Assembly: GCA_002425185.1 (NCBI GenBank)
Contig: DILT01000013.1
Span: forward strand, 124,001-188,000
Source: Flammeovirgaceae bacterium UBA5585
Lineage (GTDB): Bacteria; Bacteroidota; Bacteroidia; Cytophagales; Cyclobacteriaceae
Direction: 5' to 3'
DNA: 64,000 nucleotides
The notes below the pieces were generated by a model that ran no database searches, had not been told where the DNA came from, and worked only from the letters and a program-made list of their open reading frames with translations. The stretch's first letter is position 1; the number at the start of each line of letters is the position of its first letter. The position numbers and the translations under genes were made by a program. Below, in pieces: positions 8,443 to 16,796 of this stretch.

Positions 8443-8481
8443 ACCTCAGGGTTCAGTATAGTACTTGCTGAACCCTGAGGT
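8443..8481. terminator. long hairpin after the AsmA gene
   Basis: ACCTCAGGGTTCAG (8443-8456) is perfectly complementary to CTGAACCCTGAGGT (8468-8481), with an 11-base loop. It begins eight bases after the AsmA stop and precedes a second, T-tailed hairpin, so the pair forms a tandem 3' structure. It may protect the 3' end as well as help termination. Confidence 0.6.
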
Positions 8482-8488
8482 TGCCAAA

Positions 8489-11428
8489 TCAATTGCCTTT
8501 TTTCTTTTTCAGTAAGTTTTGAATGGTCTTTATTCCTTCTTCGGCAACTTTCTGCTTAGGATCTTCCGTTGTTTTAGTGCTGTCTGTTTTGCTGGAATCA
8601 CCTGCCGATTTTTTCAATAACCCCGATACCAGCTCTGTTGCTTTTTTTTCTGCTTCCTGCTTTACTGCCGAGGTTACTGCCTCTTGAACTTGTTGTTTTT
8701 GATCCGTCATTAAAAGTTTTGGTTGCGGACTTAAAAATGTTCCCCCCAACCCAATGTTCAAAGGTATCATGGCATTGGGATCACTTTTTCCTCCGGTATA
8801 CTGACTTACAAAACTATTGAACTGCGTACCCAATTTTCCGGCCGGCACGTCCATTTTAAGGCTATAGTCTATGGTTCCGTCAATGCTGGTGCTGCCGGCA
8901 ACTGATGTGGCATATTGACCAAACCTAACGTTGAATGGTTTCACACTCAGCTTGCCATCTCTAATCGATGCCGACATCAGCACATCACGTAACGTAACCT
9001 CATTGGTATCGTCAAGTTTTGTCAGCGATGTGATTCCTGAAATTAAACTTGACTCCTTAAGTGCCGCCTGGGCTACTTTTATAAGACCATCTCCGTTTAC
9101 TGTTTTTAAATTCGGCATCATGTCTTGTAACAGTTCTCCACTGATTTTAAAATCAGTAGAGAAATTCCCGGACATCAGGCCTGCCATTGGGGCATATGCT
9201 TTTACCAAGGAGAAGCCTGAGGCGGCCTGGGCAATAGCCATGTTTTCAATTTTCAAACCGAAATCATATTTCGGGTGAACGATGTCTTTCGTATTATACG
9301 CGCCATTTACGGTGAATGCACCACCTAATAAATTAAACGATAAACCACTCAGGTTTGCCACCCCATTGCGAACAATGATATCACCCTTGGCGTTGGTGAT
9401 GTTAAAGTCCATCATCTTCACTGTAGCAATACTCGACTTCAGCACGAAGTCGATGTTCTCCGGAACCGGTACAACACCATAACTTTCCGATGTTTCGGTG
9501 GTCTCACCTGAATCAACCATAAACTCATTCAGGTCAAGTAATGTGGAACTAAAGTTCATAGTACCCTTTAGCAATTCATTTTTGCCAAACAGGTAGCCGA
9601 TATAATTTGAAACAGAACCGCTTACGGCAAAATCACTTTTGCCAATAGTTCCGTTGAGTTTGCTGAGTTCAATTTTGCGCGGATCGAAATTCATATCTGC
9701 CTGCGAAAGGGTAACACTATACGGTAAATCCTTGGCAGAATATTTAAAGTCTTTCAATGATGCGCTGCCGCTCGTAGGTAACCTATCATAACGCTCAGCC
9801 TCCAGGTCCGACATCTTACCTTTGGTTTGCAAATCGGCCTTTACCTTACCCGCTACGGTCATCCCTTCTACCGGAAATATTTTTGTAATCTTTTCCAGGT
9901 CTACGCCTCCATTCGCTTTAAGATCCCAGGTGTAGTCTTCCAGGTTCTGGAGCAATAAATCGGCTGTGAATTTCTCCCCATCCATGGTCATGGAAAAATC
10001 CTTCACGGCAATAATTGTTTCAGCCATTTTGCCTGAGTTGTTTTTTACGCTGGCGCTAAATTTCAAATCTTCCAGGGGTATCGGAAACTCAGAAGTTTTC
10101 ACATAGCCATTGGCCAGCGACATTGCAGCATCAATGGAAGGGATTGTTTTCTTCAGGCTATCATAAACGCCTTTGGCTGTCAGGTTAATGGCATAGGTTC
10201 CGCGCATGTCCAGGCCGGTAACCGGAAACATTTTAGAAAGCTCCGCCAGGTTAAGTTTAGCTACCACGTTACCATCAACCTGCGTGGGATACATTTTGCT
10301 GATCAACATGCGGGCATCTAACGGATTGGCACCAAAATCCATATGCAGTTTTTTAATGTCAATCACCGTATTGTCTATCACTCCATCTTTATTGTCCACC
10401 AACATATCAAGATTAATATTGCTCACTGGGGTAGGCAGATCAGGATATTTGAACATCGCGTCATGCACTTTCAGATTTACCTGAAAGGCGGGCATTTGAG
10501 TTTCGCTGTAGGTTCCTTTTACAAAACCATTAAACGCCAGTTCGCCATCGGTTTGAATGTTTTTGAAATCGGATGAGTACATACCCGGAACCAGGGAGAG
10601 TATACTCTTGAATGTGTTTTCCGGACTGCTGAATGAAATGTCCATTCCATAATCATTTTCATTCATTTTAAACCAGCCGTCAAAGCTCATGGCAAAGTCA
10701 TTGATCTTAGCCTGATTCTCTTTGAAACTATAGCGCGTATAATCTTCGCTGATCGAAATTACCGCTGCCACTTCAGCTCTCTTGTTGGTCAGGTACTCCA
10801 CCCCATCGTAACGAACAATCAGGGTATCGGCAATCGTAGTTGTTTTCAGGTCAAAAACATCCTGTGTAAAATCTCCGCTTCCGGAATGACTAACGCTTCT
10901 AAGTTCCATAAAAAACGGAATAGACCTGTCATCGTACACAATGTCTCCATCAATCACCTGCCAGTGATCAATGCCAAATGAAAATTCTCCTGATGCACTT
11001 TCAGTTTCTTGAACCTCCTCTGACGGAAAAGTAATATCGTAATTTGCCCGACCGTCTTCCAACACCTTAATATTGATGAGCGGCCGTACAAGTGTAATCC
11101 CTTTAAGTCGCAACTGATCGCCAAACAAAACATTTTTAAGATTTACTTCAACCTGAAGTGCTTCCGCGGCAAACAAGTACTCTCCGGCAAAAGGTTCGCG
11201 GTTAAACACACCGAAGTCTCGCATTTCCGCTGTAAGGTTGGGGAAATTCCGAAAAAGGCTAAGACTAAATTTGTCTACATCAAAAACAACATCTGCATTA
11301 AGTGACTTGGCCAGTTCTTTATCCATAGCGGCTTTGATTTTGTCTTTAAAAACTACGGGCACAATAAACGCAGCTGCGACTAGTATAATCAACACTACGC
11401 CCAAAACGATCAAAATTTTCTTCATCAT
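8489..11428 (-). CDS. AsmA-family periplasmic protein (979 aa)
   Basis: An N-terminal membrane helix (ILIVLGVVLIILVAAAFIVPVVF) anchors the protein in the inner membrane. The rest is repeated beta-rich periplasmic sequence, with an AsmA N-terminal block (LNADVVFDVDKFSLSLF) and the C-terminal AsmA region around 750-900 (DGLIKVAQAALKESSL, then SVAGSTSIDGTIDYSLKMDVP). The tail is Lys/Asp-rich. AsmA-like proteins form long grooves that move lipids between membranes or tune outer-membrane assembly. The role here is inferred from family only. The gene ends in two consecutive hairpins. Confidence 0.88.
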   Translation of the reverse strand: MMKKILIVLGVVLIILVAAAFIVPVVFKDKIKAAMDKELAKSLNADVVFDVDKFSLSLFRNFPNLTAEMRDFGVFNREPFAGEYLFAAEALQVEVNLKNVLFGDQLRLKGITLVRPLINIKVLEDGRANYDITFPSEEVQETESASGEFSFGIDHWQVIDGDIVYDDRSIPFFMELRSVSHSGSGDFTQDVFDLKTTTIADTLIVRYDGVEYLTNKRAEVAAVISISEDYTRYSFKENQAKINDFAMSFDGWFKMNENDYGMDISFSSPENTFKSILSLVPGMYSSDFKNIQTDGELAFNGFVKGTYSETQMPAFQVNLKVHDAMFKYPDLPTPVSNINLDMLVDNKDGVIDNTVIDIKKLHMDFGANPLDARMLISKMYPTQVDGNVVAKLNLAELSKMFPVTGLDMRGTYAINLTAKGVYDSLKKTIPSIDAAMSLANGYVKTSEFPIPLEDLKFSASVKNNSGKMAETIIAVKDFSMTMDGEKFTADLLLQNLEDYTWDLKANGGVDLEKITKIFPVEGMTVAGKVKADLQTKGKMSDLEAERYDRLPTSGSASLKDFKYSAKDLPYSVTLSQADMNFDPRKIELSKLNGTIGKSDFAVSGSVSNYIGYLFGKNELLKGTMNFSSTLLDLNEFMVDSGETTETSESYGVVPVPENIDFVLKSSIATVKMMDFNITNAKGDIIVRNGVANLSGLSFNLLGGAFTVNGAYNTKDIVHPKYDFGLKIENMAIAQAASGFSLVKAYAPMAGLMSGNFSTDFKISGELLQDMMPNLKTVNGDGLIKVAQAALKESSLISGITSLTKLDDTNEVTLRDVLMSASIRDGKLSVKPFNVRFGQYATSVAGSTSIDGTIDYSLKMDVPAGKLGTQFNSFVSQYTGGKSDPNAMIPLNIGLGGTFLSPQPKLLMTDQKQQVQEAVTSAVKQEAEKKATELVSGLLKKSAGDSSKTDSTKTTEDPKQKVAEEGIKTIQNLLKKKKGN

Positions 11429-11535
11429 AAAAGGAGTCTATTTTAATTATTCTTATAACACTGGAATGGATTGTAAAATTACAAAAACAGAAGGTTTAAT
11501 TCGCTTCATTTAAAGAGAGGAGCAGCGCCTTGTCG

Positions 11536-12990
11536 TCAGATGAATTTTAAAAGCCAATCCATCATTTTTTTAACGGATTTGGTGTAGGGAGGGTAAAAAG
11601 GTTGAAACGAGGTTAACCCGCTTCGTTGTCGCAATACAGGTTTTTCATTGGAGAACGCCATAAAACCAAAATGGCCGTGCGCCTTACCGATGCCGCTGTT
11701 GTTTACCCCGCCAAAAGGAAGATTGTGGTGAAGAAAATGGACCGCACAATCATTGATACAAACACCTCCGGAAGAGGTTTGGGATAAAATCTGGTTTTGT
11801 TCGCTTTTATTGGAGCCGAAAATATAGAGGGCCAGAGGTTTGGGCTTTTCATTTATAAGGGCAATTGCAGCCTCCAGGGTTGAGAAAGAATTAACCGGTA
11901 AGATGGGGCCGAAAATCTCTTCCTCCAGCACCCGTGCCTGAGCAGGTACATCGGTGAGAATTGTGGGATGTATAAAGTTTTCATCAGCCTTTACAGTGCC
12001 GCCAAAACTCAACCCTGCTCCTCGTTCTATAGCATCTTCAAGCATTTGACTCAGCCTCTTAAAATGCCTTTCGTTTACGATACGTGCATAGTATGGTGAA
12101 CCCTCTATTGACTTTCCCTTTTCGCTAAAAAGTGTAGTGATCTGAACCTTTAATTGTTCAATAAATTCAGTTTTAACCGATTCATGCACCAGCACATAAT
12201 CAGGAGCAATGCAGGTTTGCCCGTTGTTAATGTATTTGGATACCGCAATTCTTTTTGCTGCATCCTTAAGATTTGCCGAAGCAGTAATAACCGCAGGAGA
12301 TTTTCCGCCCAACTCAAGGGTAACAGAGGTTAGATGTTCGGCAGCCGCCCGCATCACTACTTTGCCAATGGCCGGACTGCCCGTAAAAAAAATGTGATCA
12401 AACGGAAGCTTTAGCAGCTGTTGTGAAACTTCCACACCACCTTCGCATACCGCTACCAGCTTCTCATCAAACAACTCATCACACAACTTCTTGATCAGCG
12501 CTGACGTGTGGGGCGTCATTTCGGATGGTTTAATCACCACACAGTTACCGGCAGCCAGCGCTGAAACCAGGGGGCCAATACATAAATTGAATGGATAATT
12601 CCATGGAGCTATAATAAGGCAAACACCCTTGGGCTCTGCGCGCACAACTGACCGGGTGCCCAACATGGTCAATGGCGCATCAATTTTTTGGGGCTTTGTC
12701 CAGCGCTCCAGGTTGGCCAGGGCGTGCGATAATTCGTTAATCACGGGAAATATCTCAGTGGCATCAACCTCCATTTCAGGTTTCCTGAAATCAGCATAAA
12801 TAGCGTTTTGAATCATGGGCTTGTGAGATAAAACCCACTTTCGGAGCTGAATAAGCCTGTTTTTTCGGGCTGAAACCGGCTCATTGCGATAGGTTGTTAC
12901 ATGCTCCTGCTGCTTCTTAAAAAGCTCATTGATCCAATCCGAAACCACTTTTTCTTCGATGTTGGCCGCCATGGCGATAAAGTACGGCAA
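11536..12990 (-). CDS. aldehyde dehydrogenase (class 3-like)
   Basis: The 484-residue enzyme oxidises aldehydes to acids with NAD(P). Catalytic residues are in place: Asn131 in APWNYPF, Glu226 in LELGGKSP and nucleophile Cys260 in NNGQTCIAPDY, plus the cofactor loop FFTGSPAIGK. The C-terminus ends in a hydrophobic KKMMDWLLKFI segment, as in membrane-associated fatty-aldehyde dehydrogenases, so lipid-derived aldehydes are plausible substrates. The ATG at 12972 is an alternative start that fits family N-termini equally well. Monocistronic. Confidence 0.92.
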   Translation of the reverse strand: MPYFIAMAANIEEKVVSDWINELFKKQQEHVTTYRNEPVSARKNRLIQLRKWVLSHKPMIQNAIYADFRKPEMEVDATEIFPVINELSHALANLERWTKPQKIDAPLTMLGTRSVVRAEPKGVCLIIAPWNYPFNLCIGPLVSALAAGNCVVIKPSEMTPHTSALIKKLCDELFDEKLVAVCEGGVEVSQQLLKLPFDHIFFTGSPAIGKVVMRAAAEHLTSVTLELGGKSPAVITASANLKDAAKRIAVSKYINNGQTCIAPDYVLVHESVKTEFIEQLKVQITTLFSEKGKSIEGSPYYARIVNERHFKRLSQMLEDAIERGAGLSFGGTVKADENFIHPTILTDVPAQARVLEEEIFGPILPVNSFSTLEAAIALINEKPKPLALYIFGSNKSEQNQILSQTSSGGVCINDCAVHFLHHNLPFGGVNNSGIGKAHGHFGFMAFSNEKPVLRQRSGLTSFQPFYPPYTKSVKKMMDWLLKFI

Positions 12991-13032
12991 AATCCGTCAA
13001 TTCATGCAATGTTAAGTATTTGTTATGTGCAC

Positions 13033-13062
13033 TTGATTAGTGTTACCGTATTATTAACTTTG
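13033..13062 (+). promoter_or_regulatory. Bacteroidota-type promoter
   Basis: TTG at 13033-13035 and TAACTTTG at 13055-13062, separated by 19 bases, match the known -33 TTG and -7 TAnnTTTG elements of the Bacteroidota primary sigma factor. It sits 28 bases upstream of the TTG start of the transglutaminase-like gene. Confidence 0.65.
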
Positions 13063-13090
13063 ATAACATAAACTTAACATTGCAGTAACA

Positions 13091-13921
13091 TTGAGATTTG
13101 GGTTCATTATAGTGATACTGATTACCGGCCTCTTTCAGGTTGAAGCCGGCCGGTCATCTATGGCTGAATCACCCAACCAAACTACAGATGCCCTGCAACC
13201 CTTTCTGGCCACAACTCAGGCATCTATTAATCATGCTGCCTGGGCTGATTTTGTAGCTAAACTTTCCAGGAAGCGGGCCGGAAGCAAAAATGAAACGCAA
13301 TTTCTACGCTATGCTTTCAATCGTATACACCACCAGTTTTTAAAGCGCTTTGCGGCCAACACAACATTTGCATCACTGTTTGATGATGGCACATATAACT
13401 GCCTCACTGGAACCATCCTGTATTCTATCCTTTTGAATCATTTTGAAATTGACCATCAGGTTATCGAAACCAATTACCATATTTTTATTCTGGTGCAAAC
13501 CCAAGAAGGGGAAGTGTTGATTGAGATCACCGATCCGCAGGATGGATTTGTTACCTCGGCCGACAAACTCACAAAACGCATTGAACAATATCGGCAACAG
13601 GGCATTCAACCTGCTGATCCCGCACTGTTCTATTACCAATATAATTTCGACTTGTACAATATTGTATCGCAACACGAACTTATCGGGTTATTGTATTATA
13701 ACCTGGCGGTCGATTCGTTTAATCAAAAGGATCTGCAAAAGGCCGTGCATTACCTGGGGCGTGCGATAGAACGTTACGCTTCACCACGCATTGAAGAATT
13801 CTCTGAAATACTTTTAGTAGCGGTGCATGAAAGCAACCTGAAAGAACGCGAGAAGATTCTCTGTAAAAAAGAGCTTCAGACCATCCGCTATAAGGCCCTG
13901 TTGGTTATGGCCGGCATTTAG
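13091..13921 (+). CDS. transglutaminase-like cysteine protein, exported
   Basis: The 276-residue product has a papain-like triad: Cys104 in YNCLTGTIL, His130 in NYHIFI and Asp148 in ITDPQDGF, as in bacterial transglutaminase-like proteins. The tail (about 190-240) resembles a TPR hairpin (LLYYNLAVDSFNQKDLQKA). The only start that keeps the signal peptide (RFGFIIVILITGLFQVEAG) is TTG at 13091; the frame is closed by a stop at 13064 and the next ATG would delete the leader. Activity may be amide hydrolysis or crosslinking. An exact sigma-type promoter precedes it. It ends four bases before the convergent OmpA gene. Confidence 0.78.
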   Translation: MRFGFIIVILITGLFQVEAGRSSMAESPNQTTDALQPFLATTQASINHAAWADFVAKLSRKRAGSKNETQFLRYAFNRIHHQFLKRFAANTTFASLFDDGTYNCLTGTILYSILLNHFEIDHQVIETNYHIFILVQTQEGEVLIEITDPQDGFVTSADKLTKRIEQYRQQGIQPADPALFYYQYNFDLYNIVSQHELIGLLYYNLAVDSFNQKDLQKAVHYLGRAIERYASPRIEEFSEILLVAVHESNLKEREKILCKKELQTIRYKALLVMAGI

Positions 13922-13925
13922 TAGC

Positions 13926-14624
13926 TTATTCCTGCAATACACGCACTTCCACCCTTCTGTTCAATCGATGGCCCTCAGGTGTGCTGTCGCGTGAAAGTGG
14001 CATTGTTCCACCAAAAGCCTTAAGCTTAATTCGATTTTTGTTTATTCCTTTCGATACCAGATAATCCCGTACGGATTCTACACGTTGTTGAGAAAGTTTC
14101 AAGTTCTTGGAAGCATCTCCCAAATAATCGGTATGGCCTTCAAGCTGAATGATCATCGTTTTATGTTCATTCATCATACTCACCAATAAATCCAATTCTG
14201 CATAAGAATCCGGATCAATTTTAGATTTCGCCACTTCAAAAATCAGGTTATCCAAACGCATGACATGACCCACCGCATGCTTCTTGGTTGGATTACCGGT
14301 GGTATGATGCAATTCAATGTCCTTTATTATTTTCTTTTCTGCATTGGCCTCAACCGGATCAAGCATATACTTAACCGAGGCATAACCCACCGCGTCAACC
14401 GTAATAGCGTAGCGTTCACCATCAAATAGCGGGAAGGAGAATGAACTGTTATTAATAACCCCGAGCCGGCTCCCGTATGGAAGATTTTGATAAGTAATGC
14501 GGGCCACGATTGGCTCTTTGGTATCCGCGTTAATAATTCTGCCCTGGGCTATCACTAAGCTATCGGCTTGCGAAAATGCTGCCACTGATAAACTACTGAA
14601 AACACAAATGAATAAAGCTCTCAT
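13926..14624 (-). CDS. OmpA-family peptidoglycan-binding protein (232 aa)
   Basis: Signal peptide, then a carboxypeptidase-regulatory-like beta domain (about 25-100, AQGRIINADTKEPIVARI), then a complete OmpA C-terminal domain (about 125-232) with the peptidoglycan-binding signature GHTDYLGDASKNLKLSQQRV and the Arg-rich NRRVEVRVL end. It should tether the outer membrane or an envelope complex to the cell wall. It is downstream of the larger PD40-OmpA gene by 12 bases and shares its domain pair, which suggests tandem duplication and one operon. Confidence 0.88.
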   Translation of the reverse strand: MRALFICVFSSLSVAAFSQADSLVIAQGRIINADTKEPIVARITYQNLPYGSRLGVINNSSFSFPLFDGERYAITVDAVGYASVKYMLDPVEANAEKKIIKDIELHHTTGNPTKKHAVGHVMRLDNLIFEVAKSKIDPDSYAELDLLVSMMNEHKTMIIQLEGHTDYLGDASKNLKLSQQRVESVRDYLVSKGINKNRIKLKAFGGTMPLSRDSTPEGHRLNRRVEVRVLQE

Positions 14625-14636
14625 GCTTCGACTTCT

Positions 14637-16670
14637 TTAAAGTTTCACAATTTTAAACTCTACCCTTCTGTTCTTTCTTCTGTTTTCCATACTGGTGTTA
14701 GAAACAGTTGGCTGACTTTCACCAAAGAATTTAACGTCAATCCTTCCTTGTTCGATGCCCTTATCAACCAGGTATTTTTGAACTGCTTTAGCCCTGCGCT
14801 CTGACAAGCTGAGGTTGTAGGTTTCTTCACCAATATCGCAGGTGTGGCCTGTAATCATAACATTCATACCTGCTCTTTCCTTCATCAGGGTAACTATCCG
14901 GTTTAATTCGGAGAATGATTCAGGTTTAAGCACAGCTTTATCAAAATCAAAGAAGATGTTGTTGAGTGTAATCAAGGCGTTCTCGTCAATTCGTGCCACT
15001 TGTATGGGCTGCAGAGTGAAGTCTTTATTGGCGATAATCACATCACTTGTAATATTTCTTAAATCAAGGTTTTGGCTTTCCGAGATATGATCTTTTGCTT
15101 CTGCACGCACACCATATAAATGACCTGCCGGAAGTTTGATCTCATACTCGCCTGTCTCAGGATTTGATTGTGCAATGCCTACATCGGTACCATCTGGCAA
15201 ACGTTCGTAAATTATTTTAGCACCAATGGGTTTGCCTGTTTCAGCATCAACAAGCTTGCCCCTTACGGTTACCCAAGGTTCAGGGCTACGCAGTATCGGA
15301 AGCTTTACCCTGAAAATGTCCATGTTTGTTTCTGTTACGCCACGTGAGTAATAGGCATAATCGCTGTTGTTTGGAATGTTAAAAAATAAATCCTCGAGCG
15401 GTGAGTTAATCTCCGGACCAAGGTTCTCGGGGTCTGACCAATTTGTCCAGGTATCATCCAATCGTTTGGATACATAAACATCGGTACCGCCATAGCCGCT
15501 AAAGCCATTGGAAGAAAAGTATAAGGTTACATCATCAGCAGCCAAAAATGGTGCTGACTCTTCACCGGCTGTATTGACGATACTTCCAAGATTCATAGGT
15601 TCTGTCCATACGCTATCGGCCTTCATAAAAGAAACGTACAAATCCCGATCGCCATTGGAATCCTCCCGCTCAACGGAGAGGATCATGGTTTGACGATTGT
15701 TGGCTAAGAAGTAGTTTGCCTTTTCATTAAAGTTATAATCGTTAGTGATGTTCAGCGCAGCGGGCTTTGTCCATGTTCCACCAACATTTGTGCTCACCGA
15801 AACCCCAGCTTGCATCTTACCATTATCCAAATATTTATTACCCAGTAACATCAAGGCCGTGCGACCGTCAGGGGTCATGGAGTTAATGGAATTAACAAAG
15901 TTGGGGTAGGCATTATTGAACTGCGGCCCCATGTTTTTTGCCAGTTGCCATTTGCCATCTTCGCCCAATTCAGAATACCAGATATCTTCTTTATCGTTTA
16001 CACCCCCCATATTTCCGGGATGGTTTCTTCGGCTGAAGTATAGGGTTTTACCATCCGGTGACAGGATAGGATTAAGCTCGCTGAACTCACTGTTTACATT
16101 CTCGTCAAGCTGTTCAATAACAATGCCTGAGGCCAGTAACGCTGGCTTCGGAATAAAGGCAACAATGGGGTAGTTGGAATCCGATATGGCTACGGCATCA
16201 ATACCAAAATAATCGGGAACAGCTGCACCATCAAACTCCAGTTTTACGGCTTTAACTTTATAAGGCGTTTTCTCAAAGAAGATGTTACGCATCATTGCTT
16301 TAATGGGTATAGCCCCAGGATTTAAGGTCATCACCTCATACTCTTTACCGGCTTCATCATAAACCAATACCCGGTTAATGGCACTGGGATTATGGGATTC
16401 TGCTACTGCTACTTGTTGAATGTTTATGGGGGTATCAAAGCCTAATTTTATAAACTCTTTGCGGTTGGGTTTGTCAGGCGCCCAGGCATTGGGGTTTTGC
16501 CCACCGGCCGGAAGTACATTGGGCTTACCCAAAACCTGGTTGGCGGAATATTGTATAGGCGTGAGTTCAGAGGAAAATTCGAGCACTTTGGAAGCCCATT
16601 GCACGGTTTGGGCCTGCCCGCTAAAAACAACAATTGTTAACAGGAGCAGGAATTGTATACATCTTCTCAT
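14637..16670 (-). CDS. PD40 propeller, regulatory-like and OmpA multidomain envelope protein
   Basis: Domain order in 677 residues: signal peptide (1-20); a discoidin-like beta domain (about 25-170, NPNAWAPDKPNRKEFIKLGF); PD40/WD40-like propeller repeats (about 190-430, LSPDGKTLYFSRR, MTPDGRTALML, LAADDVTLYFSSNG); a carboxypeptidase-regulatory-like domain (about 453-535); and an OmpA domain (about 560-677, GHTCDIGEETYNLSLSERRA). The order resembles the type IX secretion protein PorE, except that PorE starts with TPRs. It is probably an outer-membrane-linked scaffold binding peptidoglycan. Co-transcribed with the shorter OmpA gene. Confidence 0.86.
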   Translation of the reverse strand: MRRCIQFLLLLTIVVFSGQAQTVQWASKVLEFSSELTPIQYSANQVLGKPNVLPAGGQNPNAWAPDKPNRKEFIKLGFDTPINIQQVAVAESHNPSAINRVLVYDEAGKEYEVMTLNPGAIPIKAMMRNIFFEKTPYKVKAVKLEFDGAAVPDYFGIDAVAISDSNYPIVAFIPKPALLASGIVIEQLDENVNSEFSELNPILSPDGKTLYFSRRNHPGNMGGVNDKEDIWYSELGEDGKWQLAKNMGPQFNNAYPNFVNSINSMTPDGRTALMLLGNKYLDNGKMQAGVSVSTNVGGTWTKPAALNITNDYNFNEKANYFLANNRQTMILSVEREDSNGDRDLYVSFMKADSVWTEPMNLGSIVNTAGEESAPFLAADDVTLYFSSNGFSGYGGTDVYVSKRLDDTWTNWSDPENLGPEINSPLEDLFFNIPNNSDYAYYSRGVTETNMDIFRVKLPILRSPEPWVTVRGKLVDAETGKPIGAKIIYERLPDGTDVGIAQSNPETGEYEIKLPAGHLYGVRAEAKDHISESQNLDLRNITSDVIIANKDFTLQPIQVARIDENALITLNNIFFDFDKAVLKPESFSELNRIVTLMKERAGMNVMITGHTCDIGEETYNLSLSERRAKAVQKYLVDKGIEQGRIDVKFFGESQPTVSNTSMENRRKNRRVEFKIVKL

Positions 16671-16796
16671 GAAGCCACTATAGGTTTAAAATGAAAGGCT
16701 AAACTTAGCGAAAAAATCAAAATCGACCGAAAATAATACATGGTACCCGCTTGTACTAAACCCCCGAAACGAAACGCAAGGCGAAAATGATTCGGG

